Of a stretch of DNA of 64,000 nucleotides, positions 17,038-24,947 are shown piece after piece. The position numbers and the translations under genes were made by a program. The stretch's first letter is position 1, and every line of letters starts with the position of its first letter. Source of the DNA: Pantoea sp. alder81 (lineage in GTDB: Bacteria; Pseudomonadota; Gammaproteobacteria; Enterobacterales; Enterobacteriaceae); NCBI RefSeq assembly GCF_020179835.1, contig NZ_JAIUDA010000013.1:26137-90136 (forward strand). Reading direction: 5' to 3'. The notes beneath the pieces were generated by a model. That model searched no databases. It saw only the letters and a list, made by a program, of their open reading frames with translations, and was not told the origin of the DNA.

Positions 17038-17838
17038 TTATTTACCCACAGTAGTAGCGGCGCTTCCGCTTTGCCCGGTATTAGCTGCCAGGACTGCAAC
17101 TACCGGCGCAGTAGCAGGCGATGATTTACACATTTTTATATTGGTGCGGATCAACTCAGCCAGGGCCAGAACTGCGACAGGATTACTTGAATCAAAATTT
17201 ACCTGAGGAGACTCAAGTTTGTTTTTTGCGCTGTTCCGTTCATTAACTGTGGCGGCAATAGAATTTAAATCCGGGGCAACCAGATTGACGGCAGCCTGCT
17301 CAGATTCAAGTTCGAAAATTAGATCTGATGTTACGCTGTTCAGATAAGGTTTTAAAACTCCAATTACTGATGGGGCATTGTTATCATTCATGGCAACTGC
17401 CAGTTGTTGCGTAGTTATATCTGTCATTGACCGATAGATACAGTTTAGTTTCTGCCGGGTGGTGCGATAATTGAGGAGCTGAACATCGTAATTATATCGC
17501 TGGCCTGCAGCACCACCGACGACTGAAACCCCACCGGCATAAAGTGCTGTGGTCAGTGCCCCACTGGCAGCCGCAATCACTGAGGTGACAGCACCGACCG
17601 CACTGATATCATTCAGCGAATATTTTTGTGTCGCCAGTTTTTGCTCTTTCTGCCGTAACTGCAACTCGTATATTTTTACCTGATTGGCAGCCATCATATA
17701 TTTATTGTCAGACTTGCTGGTATATTTATTATATTCTATTTTGATTGAGTCATCATTCTCCGGCTCCGGAATGGCATTAGGGTAAGGCGAAGTGCATGAT
17801 ACGGACGCAAGGCAGACAACGGCCATTATTGCTCTCAT
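17038..17838 (-). CDS. Hypothetical lipoprotein with Gly/Ala-rich membrane-like segment
   Basis: 266 residues from the ATG at 17838, chosen over a longer frame because AGAGGT precedes it and it starts directly with a lipoprotein signal (MRAIMAVVCLASVSC, lipobox ASVSC). A Lys/Gln-rich helical part (residues 45-75) is followed by a Gly/Ala-rich stretch (ISAVGAVTSVIAAASGALTT) that could cross or enter a membrane. I do not recognise the family. It is first in a two-gene unit with the 3D-domain lipoprotein, and convergent with the YobI-like NTPase gene. A cell-envelope accessory role is the most that can be said. Confidence 0.65.
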   Translation of the reverse strand: MRAIMAVVCLASVSCTSPYPNAIPEPENDDSIKIEYNKYTSKSDNKYMMAANQVKIYELQLRQKEQKLATQKYSLNDISAVGAVTSVIAAASGALTTALYAGGVSVVGGAAGQRYNYDVQLLNYRTTRQKLNCIYRSMTDITTQQLAVAMNDNNAPSVIGVLKPYLNSVTSDLIFELESEQAAVNLVAPDLNSIAATVNERNSAKNKLESPQVNFDSSNPVAVLALAELIRTNIKMCKSSPATAPVVAVLAANTGQSGSAATTVGK

Positions 17839-18055
17839 ATTGTTACCTCTGCCGGTTGTTATTACCCAGAAGGGGGCATATTTAGAGTAATACAGCGCTT
17901 CGCTTAAAATGTTGAGCAAGATCGAAATATTGCATTGTACTTTTTCCTAAATGACAGGATGTATACAGCTGATTTGCACTTTTGTCGGGTCATGTCCCTT
18001 CGCAATTCCGGACAGGATCGAACAGGCGCTTACGACCTTGTTTTCACTTATCGGT
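17839..18055. other. Upstream region of the lipoprotein pair, interrupted by IS30
   Basis: About 215 bases between the lipoprotein start and the IS30 left end. A promoter for the lipoprotein operon should lie here but no convincing -35/-10 pair stands out. No coding sequence seen. Confidence 0.4.
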
Positions 18056-19307
18056 ATTTCCGCTTTCAGCTGTGAGTTCAACTGATGGACGCAACACACT
18101 TATTGAACCGTTCTGCGGGTGATTCAAATTCTAGCGTTTTTCTCGGTCTTTCGTTGAGCTGTCTGGCAACGCTGTTTAGTCTCTGCTGACTGTGAACCGA
18201 TAAGTCAGTTCCCTTTGGAAAATATTGTCTTAGCAACCTGTTCGTATTTTCATTTGAGCCACGTTGCCAGGGAGATTGAGGATCACAGAAGTAAATCTGG
18301 ATGTCTGTTGCTACAGTAAACCGGGTGTGGCTGGTCATTTCAGCTCCCCGATCCCAGGTTAATGTTTTATATAGCTCAACAGGTAATTCCCGAGCTTGTC
18401 TGTTGAGTGCAGATATAACCGTTATGGTCTTGTTGTCCCTGATTTTGGCTAACATTACAAAGCGGGAATGGCGTTCTACGAGGGTGACGATATAGGAGTT
18501 TTTCGAGCCCTGGATCAGATCACCTTCCCAGTGACCAGGGATGGCTCTGTCTGAGGCTTCCGGTGGCCTTTCGCTGATAGGTATCGCATTCGGGATTTTC
18601 CCTAATCCTTTCCCTTTAAGTGATGACGTTCGGGATCTACGAACCGCTCTTCCGCTTCTGAGGCATTGCTGCAGCTCTTTTTTTAATGCCCCCCGGGTTT
18701 GTATAAAAAGCGTTTTATAAATCGTTTCGTGTGACACATGCATTTCCTGATTATCCGGATAACAGCGTTTCAGCCAACCGGCGATCTGTTCCGGCGACCA
18801 GTCCTGATGCATCTTCTCTGCAATGATTTTACACAATGTGGGGCTTTCAATTAGCTTGCAAGGTTTTGGTCTCAAAGCATTTTCCCACGCAGCAGTATCG
18901 GCTTTTGCTGCACGGTATTGCTTGGCACCTCCGTGCCTCCTGACCTCGCGGCTAATCGTTGAGGGTGCTCTTGATAAGTTGGCAGCGATGTCCCTGATAC
19001 TGAGTTTTGCTACCAATCCTCTGGATATTTCTTCTCTTTCATCAAGCGTAAGCGCTAATCGATGCCGCTTTCGAACGGGAGGACGGTAGCCACCTGTCTG
19101 GTGGATTGTGGGCATGATAGAAGAATGAAATCTGTCAAACATTCTGGCGATATCATGCAGGGAATCACCTTGTTTATATCTATCCCAGATAATCGCCTTC
19201 TGCTCTGGCGTGTAGTTAATCCGAGTTCTTCGTTTCATGGCAACGTCCCCCCTTGATTAAGGATAGCGTTGCATCGAGCCATTGAACTCACAGCTAAAAG
19301 CGGAAAT
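18056..19307 (-). mobile_element. IS30-family insertion sequence
   Basis: 26-base terminal inverted repeats at 18056-18081 and 19282-19307, starting ATTTCCGCTTT and differing at one position, enclose one transposase gene whose stop codon lies inside the left repeat. No clear 2-3 base target duplication. It sits between the lipoprotein operon and the 3' end of the first HNH nuclease gene (53 bases away) and does not interrupt either. Confidence 0.9.
18078..19238 (-). CDS. IS30-family transposase
   Basis: 386 residues. Two N-terminal helix-turn-helix units (EQKAIIWDRYKQGDSLHDIARMF; LDEREEISRGLVAKLSIRDIAANL followed by SRAPSTISREVRRHGG) characterise IS30. The DDE core has PGHWEGDLIQGSKNSYIVTL, LTWDRGAEM and the Glu in the segment PWQRGSNENTNRLLRQYFPKG. 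The frame is complete. The stop codon is embedded in the terminal repeat, as is common in compact elements. Confidence 0.92.
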   Translation of the reverse strand: MKRRTRINYTPEQKAIIWDRYKQGDSLHDIARMFDRFHSSIMPTIHQTGGYRPPVRKRHRLALTLDEREEISRGLVAKLSIRDIAANLSRAPSTISREVRRHGGAKQYRAAKADTAAWENALRPKPCKLIESPTLCKIIAEKMHQDWSPEQIAGWLKRCYPDNQEMHVSHETIYKTLFIQTRGALKKELQQCLRSGRAVRRSRTSSLKGKGLGKIPNAIPISERPPEASDRAIPGHWEGDLIQGSKNSYIVTLVERHSRFVMLAKIRDNKTITVISALNRQARELPVELYKTLTWDRGAEMTSHTRFTVATDIQIYFCDPQSPWQRGSNENTNRLLRQYFPKGTDLSVHSQQRLNSVARQLNERPRKTLEFESPAERFNKCVASIS

Positions 19308-19359
19308 TCGATGTTCTCCGCATACCTGCCAACCCCTCTCCGGCTATGCCTCAGGGTAT

Positions 19360-20118
19360 TTACAGGGTGTCGTCTGTGTATTCCTGCAACCGCTGTCTGG
19401 CCTGGTGATACGCTGCTGAGTTTTCAAGCAGGTAAGAACAGTATCCGGAAAGCCGTGCCCCGGGATGCGTAAGCTGTTCAATCGTGCAAAGCGAATCACT
19501 GATTTTAGCAGCTTTATTTTTCATACTGGTGGCGGTGCGTGCAGCATCAAATTCATCCAGTGCTTCGCGCAGATCCACTTCGAAGATGCGAAAGCTGGCC
19601 AGTATGGCTGCTCTGGCCGAGATCAGCCTTTTCCCTGATAGACCGCACACCGCTATGGTCTTTTCAGCCATGCTATGAAGGACACCTGCTCCAGGCTGGA
19701 TCATTACGTCCGTGTAGGTAAAGCAGTCGCGGGGATCAAGATCGTAGGGGTTAATAATCGGCTCTTTCTGCGTGTCATGACTGAGCTTGCTGTTGTTGCA
19801 TGCCTTACAGCTGTACAGAAGGTTGTTCCACTCAAAGGCTTTGTCCGTATAGAGGGATTTGGGATGAAAGTGCTCTACTTCGGCAAATCCGGTCTCAGCA
19901 GGTATACCTTCACAGAAGGCACATTTTCCGGATGAGCTATCCCGTAATGCCGTCCTGATCTCCTCATGCCGGTAAAATTTCAGGGCCGCTTCCTTTTCGG
20001 CTTTCGGAATACTTTTGTAATCACCGTATTTCTTTACCAGTTCCATAAGGTTCTGCGTCCAGCCTTCAGCGTTATCGCACAATATCTTTGGTTCAGAAGG
20101 CCTGTTGAGTTTAATCAT
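19360..20118 (-). CDS. ptuB: HNH endonuclease of first Septu-like pair (PtuB-like)
   Basis: 252 residues from the ATG at 20118 (GGAGG 9 bases upstream; 8-base overlap with the ATPase stop, ATGATTAA). A longer frame from 20142 is less likely. A zinc-supported HNH fold is visible: CAFC (Cys66, Cys69), the catalytic segment EVEHFHPKSLY (His83, His85) and CKAC (Cys104, Cys107) followed by NNSKLSHD. This is the TIGR02646/PtuB-type layout, where the nuclease degrades or nicks nucleic acid when released by its ATPase partner. No signal peptide. It is translationally coupled to the ATPase upstream. Anti-phage function is inferred from the pairing. Confidence 0.82.
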   Translation of the reverse strand: MIKLNRPSEPKILCDNAEGWTQNLMELVKKYGDYKSIPKAEKEAALKFYRHEEIRTALRDSSSGKCAFCEGIPAETGFAEVEHFHPKSLYTDKAFEWNNLLYSCKACNNSKLSHDTQKEPIINPYDLDPRDCFTYTDVMIQPGAGVLHSMAEKTIAVCGLSGKRLISARAAILASFRIFEVDLREALDEFDAARTATSMKNKAAKISDSLCTIEQLTHPGARLSGYCSYLLENSAAYHQARQRLQEYTDDTL

Positions 20119-21349
20119 CGGCTCTGGCCTCCATACCGGCAATACGGGTTTTCAGCACAATTAACACCTCATCTCCCGGATGACTGATGAATTCAAGACG
20201 TGCATAATTGTCCTTCAGGGCCGCAAGATTATTTTCTCTGATGCTGTCGTAGCAGGCCCTGACCAGCTTTTCATAATCCTTGTTATCAAGACTTTCCACG
20301 CCCATCAGGTCGGTCAGGATCAAATCGGTGCTCCAGCCTGAATAAGCTTTTTCGGACGGCTGAAAATCATATTTTTCATCGGGATAAGAAGAGGGAAGCA
20401 GAATGATTTCATTTTCCTTCGCCGAGGCCAGCAGGTGCGGCGAGTGGGTCGTCACGATAAACTGCATATTGGGAAATAACGTCTCGATCCCCTGCCGGAC
20501 CGTGAGCTGCCATTCCGGGTGCAGGTGGTTGTCCAGCTCGTCAATCACCACCGTCCCGGACGCCTGGCTGACGATGCGTTCACCTTCCGGCAGGCAGGAC
20601 TCCACCCATTCAAATATCGCGATAATGATATAAAGCACGGCCTGGAAACCTGAAGATAGCTCTTCCAGAAAGCATGCTTTATCATAAATTGTGAATATGG
20701 GTTCTAAATCGCGCCCTGTTTCCACATAGCCAAACTCGCTGCTGAACGGGCCAATTTTCGGCAGTGAATTCATTAAGTGTTCCCAGTTTTGTTTTTCTTC
20801 TTTTGCCCAGGGTTTATCCACCATAAAATACCGGTTAACAAGCCACTGTTTCACTTCTCTTTCATGTTCATTGTAAAGTGAAGAGACTCCGGTTGTGCAA
20901 TATGCCTCACGGCTTTCCTGTATGCTTTTTTCTTTAATGACCCCACTCAGATTTTTATAGGCTATTTTTCTTTGGGCACCTATTATGAGCGGAGGGAGTT
21001 TAAATGTTGAAAGCGCATCGTGGACATGTTTAGACTCCCTGCCATCTTCAGATGGGGGTGTAGTATATATCCTTATCTGGTCATTCCTGTATGAAACAGA
21101 CTTTATAAAACCCGGACCTAAGCCCCAACGGTAGTTTTTCCCCGCCTCATTGATATCTATCCAGTATTCACTGTCTTCTTTATGCCGGGAATATTTTCCA
21201 TTCCAGTGCATACTGTGCGCGATGGCCGCCAGCACCGATGTTTTACCGCACCCGTTGGGCCCGGTTATAAAGTTAAATCCTTCGTTAAAGCGGATGTTAA
21301 TTTCAGGGAAGTGTTTGAGGTTCTTTACGTGAAGTCTTTCAATCGGCAT
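20111..21349 (-). CDS. ptuA: AAA/ABC-like ATPase of first Septu-like pair (PtuA-like)
   Basis: 412 residues. SMC/OLD-like ATPase with Walker A GPNGCGKTS at residues 30-38, an ABC-type signature SSGFQAVL, Walker B VVIDELDNHLHPEW and the H-loop FIVTTHSPHLL. The C-terminus has the segment YSGWSTDLILTDLMGVES, shared with the second ATPase at 22738-23925, then a helical tail. Ribosome site AGGAAG. In characterised type I Septu, PtuA oligomers hold PtuB and sense nucleotide depletion or phage cues. No TOPRIM domain follows, which argues against OLD nuclease. No reverse transcriptase is adjacent, so it is not the retron-linked form. Confidence 0.82.
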   Translation of the reverse strand: MPIERLHVKNLKHFPEINIRFNEGFNFITGPNGCGKTSVLAAIAHSMHWNGKYSRHKEDSEYWIDINEAGKNYRWGLGPGFIKSVSYRNDQIRIYTTPPSEDGRESKHVHDALSTFKLPPLIIGAQRKIAYKNLSGVIKEKSIQESREAYCTTGVSSLYNEHEREVKQWLVNRYFMVDKPWAKEEKQNWEHLMNSLPKIGPFSSEFGYVETGRDLEPIFTIYDKACFLEELSSGFQAVLYIIIAIFEWVESCLPEGERIVSQASGTVVIDELDNHLHPEWQLTVRQGIETLFPNMQFIVTTHSPHLLASAKENEIILLPSSYPDEKYDFQPSEKAYSGWSTDLILTDLMGVESLDNKDYEKLVRACYDSIRENNLAALKDNYARLEFISHPGDEVLIVLKTRIAGMEARADD

Positions 21350-21994
21350 TTATTTCTTCCTGTTCATTAAATGCTGCTGTGTCTGAATATACTTTCCCTG
21401 CCATAAATACGGCCCCAGTTATCTCCTATCTGTCTGACCGCCTCACCGGCGTCATAACGGAGAAAAGCCGCAGCCGACAGAATACGCGCCCCTGAGTGTT
21501 AACTCCAGTCTGAACCGGTTTACCCGGACGGCTTTGCCGCTCTCTTGTCATCCTCTTCATGCCTTTCCGGTTTCTGTATTTTCAGGAAAGGCCGCGTCAG
21601 GGGGGCGGTTTTCCTGCCACACCCCACGATGTGGTGCCCGGCAGCCCTCTGCGCCTCCACTTTCAGGCACAAAAGGAACCGCAGCGGATCCTTTCTGCGA
21701 TCCCCTGTCCAGCTATCTGTTTCCGTTTTATGGGATATAGCGTGAAGCCGGAAATATTGCGATCGCGGCTCCGCGGATTATTGCGCTGCCTGCGCCGGGA
21801 TTTTGGGCGAAAATGGGCACATTCAGCACCGACGTCGCTGCGTAAAATCTGCGGAAGAAGCAGGGCTCCTCCGCCAGCTTTTCACTGTGCTTCCCGTCGA
21901 CGTTTACGGTTCTTCTTTAATGCTGACCCCCACCAGGCATGCAGCCGGAAGTGCCTGGTTAAACGTCGCCAGGCATGTAAGTCAAATCTGAGTA
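21350..21994. other. 645 bp spacer between the two Septu-like pairs
   Basis: GC-rich, with overlapping short plus-strand frames that lack ribosome sites, so no gene is called. It should hold the promoter of the first pair. The left part (21530-21620) is pyrimidine-rich. Near 21932 it contains the hairpin/repeat listed separately, about 35 bases past the stop of the second nuclease gene. I see nothing else. Confidence 0.5.
21932..21962. repeat. Hairpin and direct repeat, copy 1, downstream of second Septu-like pair
   Basis: ACCAGGCA (21932-21939) pairs perfectly with TGCCTGGT (21952-21959) around a 12-base loop. About 27 bases from 21934 recur with six or so changes at 24122-24149, on the other side of the second ATPase/nuclease pair. 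There is no T-run, so it is not a canonical terminator. It may be a module border or a binding site. Confidence 0.5.
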
Positions 21995-22741
21995 TTATTT
22001 ACTAACGGGAAGCCTGAGCGTAAGCGAATCCTGATGCTGGCATTCATAGTCCGTTATCCAGATACTTTGCCTGATCATCTCTGCCCGGATACCAGCATAC
22101 TCTTCACTTTCATGTAAACTCGTAGCCGAAACCGCCGAAAAAAGCGCATTTTTCTGACACTGCTTTAGAAGAGCCTTGATAATTTTATTCAGTTCTCTCT
22201 TTCTCGCAGAGTTTGGCGAAGAAAGATAATTTTGCAGTTTTATTCCGGCCTCTTCAATTTTCTCTTCTATAAAGCTGCCAACTTTACACCGTTCAATGAC
22301 AAAATGTTCGCTGTCATTCAGATTTAACACCTCAACCGTCATCTCACCCAGCGTGTCCCTTCCTTTGAGTCTGTATGCTTTTATATAAACGTGATCGGCA
22401 GGATTATCCACTGCCGGATTAATTATGGGTTCGTCGACAACGTCATGATCGCTTTTGGTTCCGTTACAGTGACGACACGCCGGCAGCAGGTTTTCCCACT
22501 GTATAACTTCGTCCGGATAATCCTTTTTATCCCTGAAGTGATCAATTTCAAGATAGGTGCTTTTCTGGTTAAGAACGACTTCACAATAGGCGCACTTTTT
22601 ATTTCCTATACTCAGGCAGGCTTCTTTTACGTCTTTATGTTGCCACACATGCGCGTCATTTTCTTTAAAAGCACTGGTCAGAGTGGCGACATTATCCGGG
22701 GTGAAAAAAAGGGGCGTAAAATTCCTATCAATTTTGATCAC
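21995..22741 (-). CDS. ptuB: HNH endonuclease of second Septu-like pair (PtuB-like), GTG start
   Basis: 248 residues beginning at a GTG at 22741 that overlaps the ATPase TGA stop (GTGA), giving the same coupled order as the first pair. Zinc/HNH layout: CAYC (Cys50, Cys53), EIDHFRDKKDYP with His68, and CRHC (Cys89, Cys92) followed by NGTKSDHD. The first pair has a second His (EHFHPK) where this protein has FRDK, so the active site differs in detail. The C-terminal half diverges strongly from the first nuclease, suggesting an old paralogue or separate acquisition rather than a recent duplication. Confidence 0.8.
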   Translation of the reverse strand: MIKIDRNFTPLFFTPDNVATLTSAFKENDAHVWQHKDVKEACLSIGNKKCAYCEVVLNQKSTYLEIDHFRDKKDYPDEVIQWENLLPACRHCNGTKSDHDVVDEPIINPAVDNPADHVYIKAYRLKGRDTLGEMTVEVLNLNDSEHFVIERCKVGSFIEEKIEEAGIKLQNYLSSPNSARKRELNKIIKALLKQCQKNALFSAVSATSLHESEEYAGIRAEMIRQSIWITDYECQHQDSLTLRLPVSK

Positions 22742-23925
22742 GCGTCTTCCCCGCTGTCTAGAAGCATGTCCAGGCTCATGCTCAGGGATTTACGTAGTAC
22801 ATTTTTAGGATGCAAAATCTTATCAAGATACGCATAAGACGAGCGGGCATTTTCACCGTCTTCCGCATCAATATAACCGTAAAATTCTGCCAACTTCTGC
22901 TCCAGTTCCCTGCTGAGAGTGCTTTCCATCCCCATGACGTCTCGCAGCACCTCATCGACTGTCCATCCCGTATAACCATACTCTCCACCAAGCTGGCTTC
23001 TCACGCGTGTTTCCCCATCTCCGGCCTGTTCAAGGGCGATGATTTGATCGGGTTTGCCATTCTGTACAACGTGGGGACTGTGCGTGGTGACAATAAACTG
23101 GGCCTGAGGAAAAAGGGTGGTCAGTACCTCTGTGATCTTTCCCTGCCATTCCGGATGAAGATGCATCTCCACCTCATCAATGAGGACGATGCCGTCAAAC
23201 TCCTCAGCATAAAGATCCTCATCAGTAAAACGAAGTTCTATCTCCTTTATGATGCCAATAATAATCGCCAGGCAGGATTTAAACCCCGAGGAAAGGTATT
23301 CGTACCAGATAACCCCGTTAGGGGTGTTAACAAATATATCGAAGTTTCTGCCATCAATATGACTGAAGCTGTAATCTGCGTTCAGTACGTTAATGCTGGA
23401 TAGCGCCAGTTCCAGATTCCGTTTAGAATTTTCGGTGAAAAAGTTTTTTGTTGAGTCTTCGAGCAAATAACGTTTACCGAGCCATCCCTTGAGGTCATGC
23501 AATAAAACGCCTCTGTTATTCTGTACTGAGACATCATGCTCACTCCGTAGTGGGTCCGTTCCAATATGCTCCAGCCGGCTGTAAGGCAGATGACGTTCTG
23601 TACCGAACCTTATCAGATAGCGAATATTAAGATCTTGCTGGTAATTTCCCGTTTGTTCAAGGGGGGCAAAGGTGCTGGCCGAGCCCATAAAAGAGTGTCT
23701 TCCGGACGGCAGTTCCACGTGAAGGTTAATTATTCCGTCCGCGCTGCTGCGAATATTTTTTTTAATATCCGATCCGTTTCGGGTAAACAAAAAACTGATG
23801 GACTCAAGAATGGTCGACTTTCCAATGCCGTTCGGACCACAGATGATATTCATACCATGAGTGAAATTCACGCCCAGTCTTTTAATTCCACCGATGTGAT
23901 TTATTTCCGCTGCCATTATTTTCAT
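22738..23925 (-). CDS. ptuA: AAA/ABC-like ATPase of second Septu-like pair (PtuA-like)
   Basis: 395 residues from the ATG at 23925 (AAGGAA upstream; MKIMAAEINHIGGIKRLGVN aligns with the usual family start), preferred over a frame 43 codons longer. Walker A GPNGIGKST is at residues 30-38, signature LSSGFKSCLAI, Walker B IVLIDEVEMHLHPEW, and H-loop FIVTTHSPHVV. The segment YTGWTVDEVLRDVMGMES parallels YSGWSTDLILTDLMGVES of the first ATPase, so the two are homologous but well diverged. It is coupled to the HNH nuclease by a 4-base overlap. Cytoplasmic sensor/effector control role by analogy with Septu. Confidence 0.8.
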   Translation of the reverse strand: MKIMAAEINHIGGIKRLGVNFTHGMNIICGPNGIGKSTILESISFLFTRNGSDIKKNIRSSADGIINLHVELPSGRHSFMGSASTFAPLEQTGNYQQDLNIRYLIRFGTERHLPYSRLEHIGTDPLRSEHDVSVQNNRGVLLHDLKGWLGKRYLLEDSTKNFFTENSKRNLELALSSINVLNADYSFSHIDGRNFDIFVNTPNGVIWYEYLSSGFKSCLAIIIGIIKEIELRFTDEDLYAEEFDGIVLIDEVEMHLHPEWQGKITEVLTTLFPQAQFIVTTHSPHVVQNGKPDQIIALEQAGDGETRVRSQLGGEYGYTGWTVDEVLRDVMGMESTLSRELEQKLAEFYGYIDAEDGENARSSYAYLDKILHPKNVLRKSLSMSLDMLLDSGEDA

Positions 23926-24102
23926 GTTTGTTCCTTCAATAGTTCTTGTGACGTTCAGCCTGATTGGGCACGACGGCGCCGGGAAGATGCCGTTTTGGCT
24001 ATGACTAATTTTTGTTCGTCGGGGTTTGCGGGATCCTGCGAAAAGGTGAGTCACTGTTGTACCAGATGAAGGGCTCGCAGAAAAGTAACCGTATGCGCGC
24101 TT

Positions 24103-24117
24103 AACCGATTATCGGTT
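24103..24117. promoter_or_regulatory. Perfect 15-base palindrome, possible operator
   Basis: AACCGAT-T-ATCGGTT is a perfect 7-1-7 inverted repeat, about 180 bases upstream of the second PtuA-like gene and 5 bases from the repeat at 24122. This is the size of a typical repressor site, but no regulator gene is adjacent, so the binding protein is unknown. Confidence 0.4.
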
Positions 24118-24121
24118 GCCA

Positions 24122-24149
24122 GCCAGACATGCAGACAGAAGTACCTGGT
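24122..24149. repeat. Direct repeat, copy 2, upstream of second Septu-like pair
   Basis: CCAGACATGCAGACAGAAGT and the following ACCTGG match the copy at 21934-21960 in the same orientation with about six changes. Two of these changes spoil the stem of the hairpin. The two copies bracket the 2 kb ATPase/nuclease module. Confidence 0.45.
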
Positions 24150-24415
24150 ACTATCGCTGCGGGGTCTTTTTCAGTAAAATGAAATTTATATCAATTGCTT
24201 ACATCACGTTATGTACCGAAATCACCGCCGATCGCCCCGCTTTTTATTTCGCGCCGTCCAGGTTATTCTCCGTATACGGGATAAAAGCCGGAAAACCGAT
24301 CCGGAACGGATCCCAGGCGGATCGATTTAATGTGCCTGACTTGCTCCCGCCGAACTCGATGAGTCGCCAAATTTGCAGTTTTCAACATAACATCCGAAAT
24401 GAGAACTCATCAATA

Positions 24416-24676
24416 TCACCAAATAGATACAGGCTGTGGTTTTAAATAATTGATATGCAGCCAAACATCCCATTTATCGAATGGGTCTACGTTGCCGCTC
24501 CCTGCGTAGAGATATCGCTGAGGATTATTCGTCATTCTTCCTTTCAAAACAGCATGGAATCTGAATTTCTCATATTTCCCCGTTACAGGATTTTGTACGT
24601 CAATATGGGTGCTACTGCGTGGCGCTTTCGTGATAAAGGGTTTCTGTCCTTCTCTGAAAATGATGCAATCGTCCAT
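24416..24676 (-). CDS. Small hypothetical protein
   Basis: 86 residues (MDDCIIFREGQKPFITKAPR...), starting at 24676 behind a near-perfect AGGAGG ribosome site, which is the main reason to call it. Basic and aromatic, with PFDKWDVWLHINYL near the end; no signal peptide or membrane segment. I do not recognise it. It lies between the second Septu-like pair and the Fic gene, in its own AT-rich surroundings, and may be an accessory protein of the island. Confidence 0.65.
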   Translation of the reverse strand: MDDCIIFREGQKPFITKAPRSSTHIDVQNPVTGKYEKFRFHAVLKGRMTNNPQRYLYAGSGNVDPFDKWDVWLHINYLKPQPVSIW

Positions 24677-24947
24677 AGCTCCTCCTGTTAGTTAATGCTT
24701 CTAAAGCATAACCACTGAAGATAAAAAGGCCATGGGGAATTACCTTATAATCATATCGAAATAATATTAACACGGGCGCGCAATATTATTTTTTCGCATT
24801 TAATATAAAGAAGAGTCGCAGTATTCTCCTTATCCAAAACGGTGATTTACGCTGTAAATGTTAATATTCAGTATTATTTCTGAAAGATTGTGCAATAAAG
24901 CGAAATCCTTTTCAGGTATGTTCTCGTTATCTAACCAAAAATTGAAC

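Larger units (their letters stand above)
23926..24415. other. 490 bp upstream region of the second Septu-like pair
   Basis: It must contain the promoter for the ATPase/nuclease operon. It also contains the perfect palindrome at 24103-24117 and the second copy of the flanking repeat at 24122-24149. Short plus-strand frames here lack ribosome sites and are not called. Confidence 0.45.

Noticed and set aside
21534..22005. Overlapping plus-strand frames between the two Septu-like pairs
   Set aside because: Arg/Ser/Pro/Cys-rich translations without ribosome sites or domain character; regarded as non-coding.
19360..24676. Retron or reverse transcriptase linked to the Septu-like genes
   Set aside because: Retron-associated Septu has a reverse transcriptase gene and structured RNA next to it. 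No such gene or its YADD motif is present between 8 and 27 kb.
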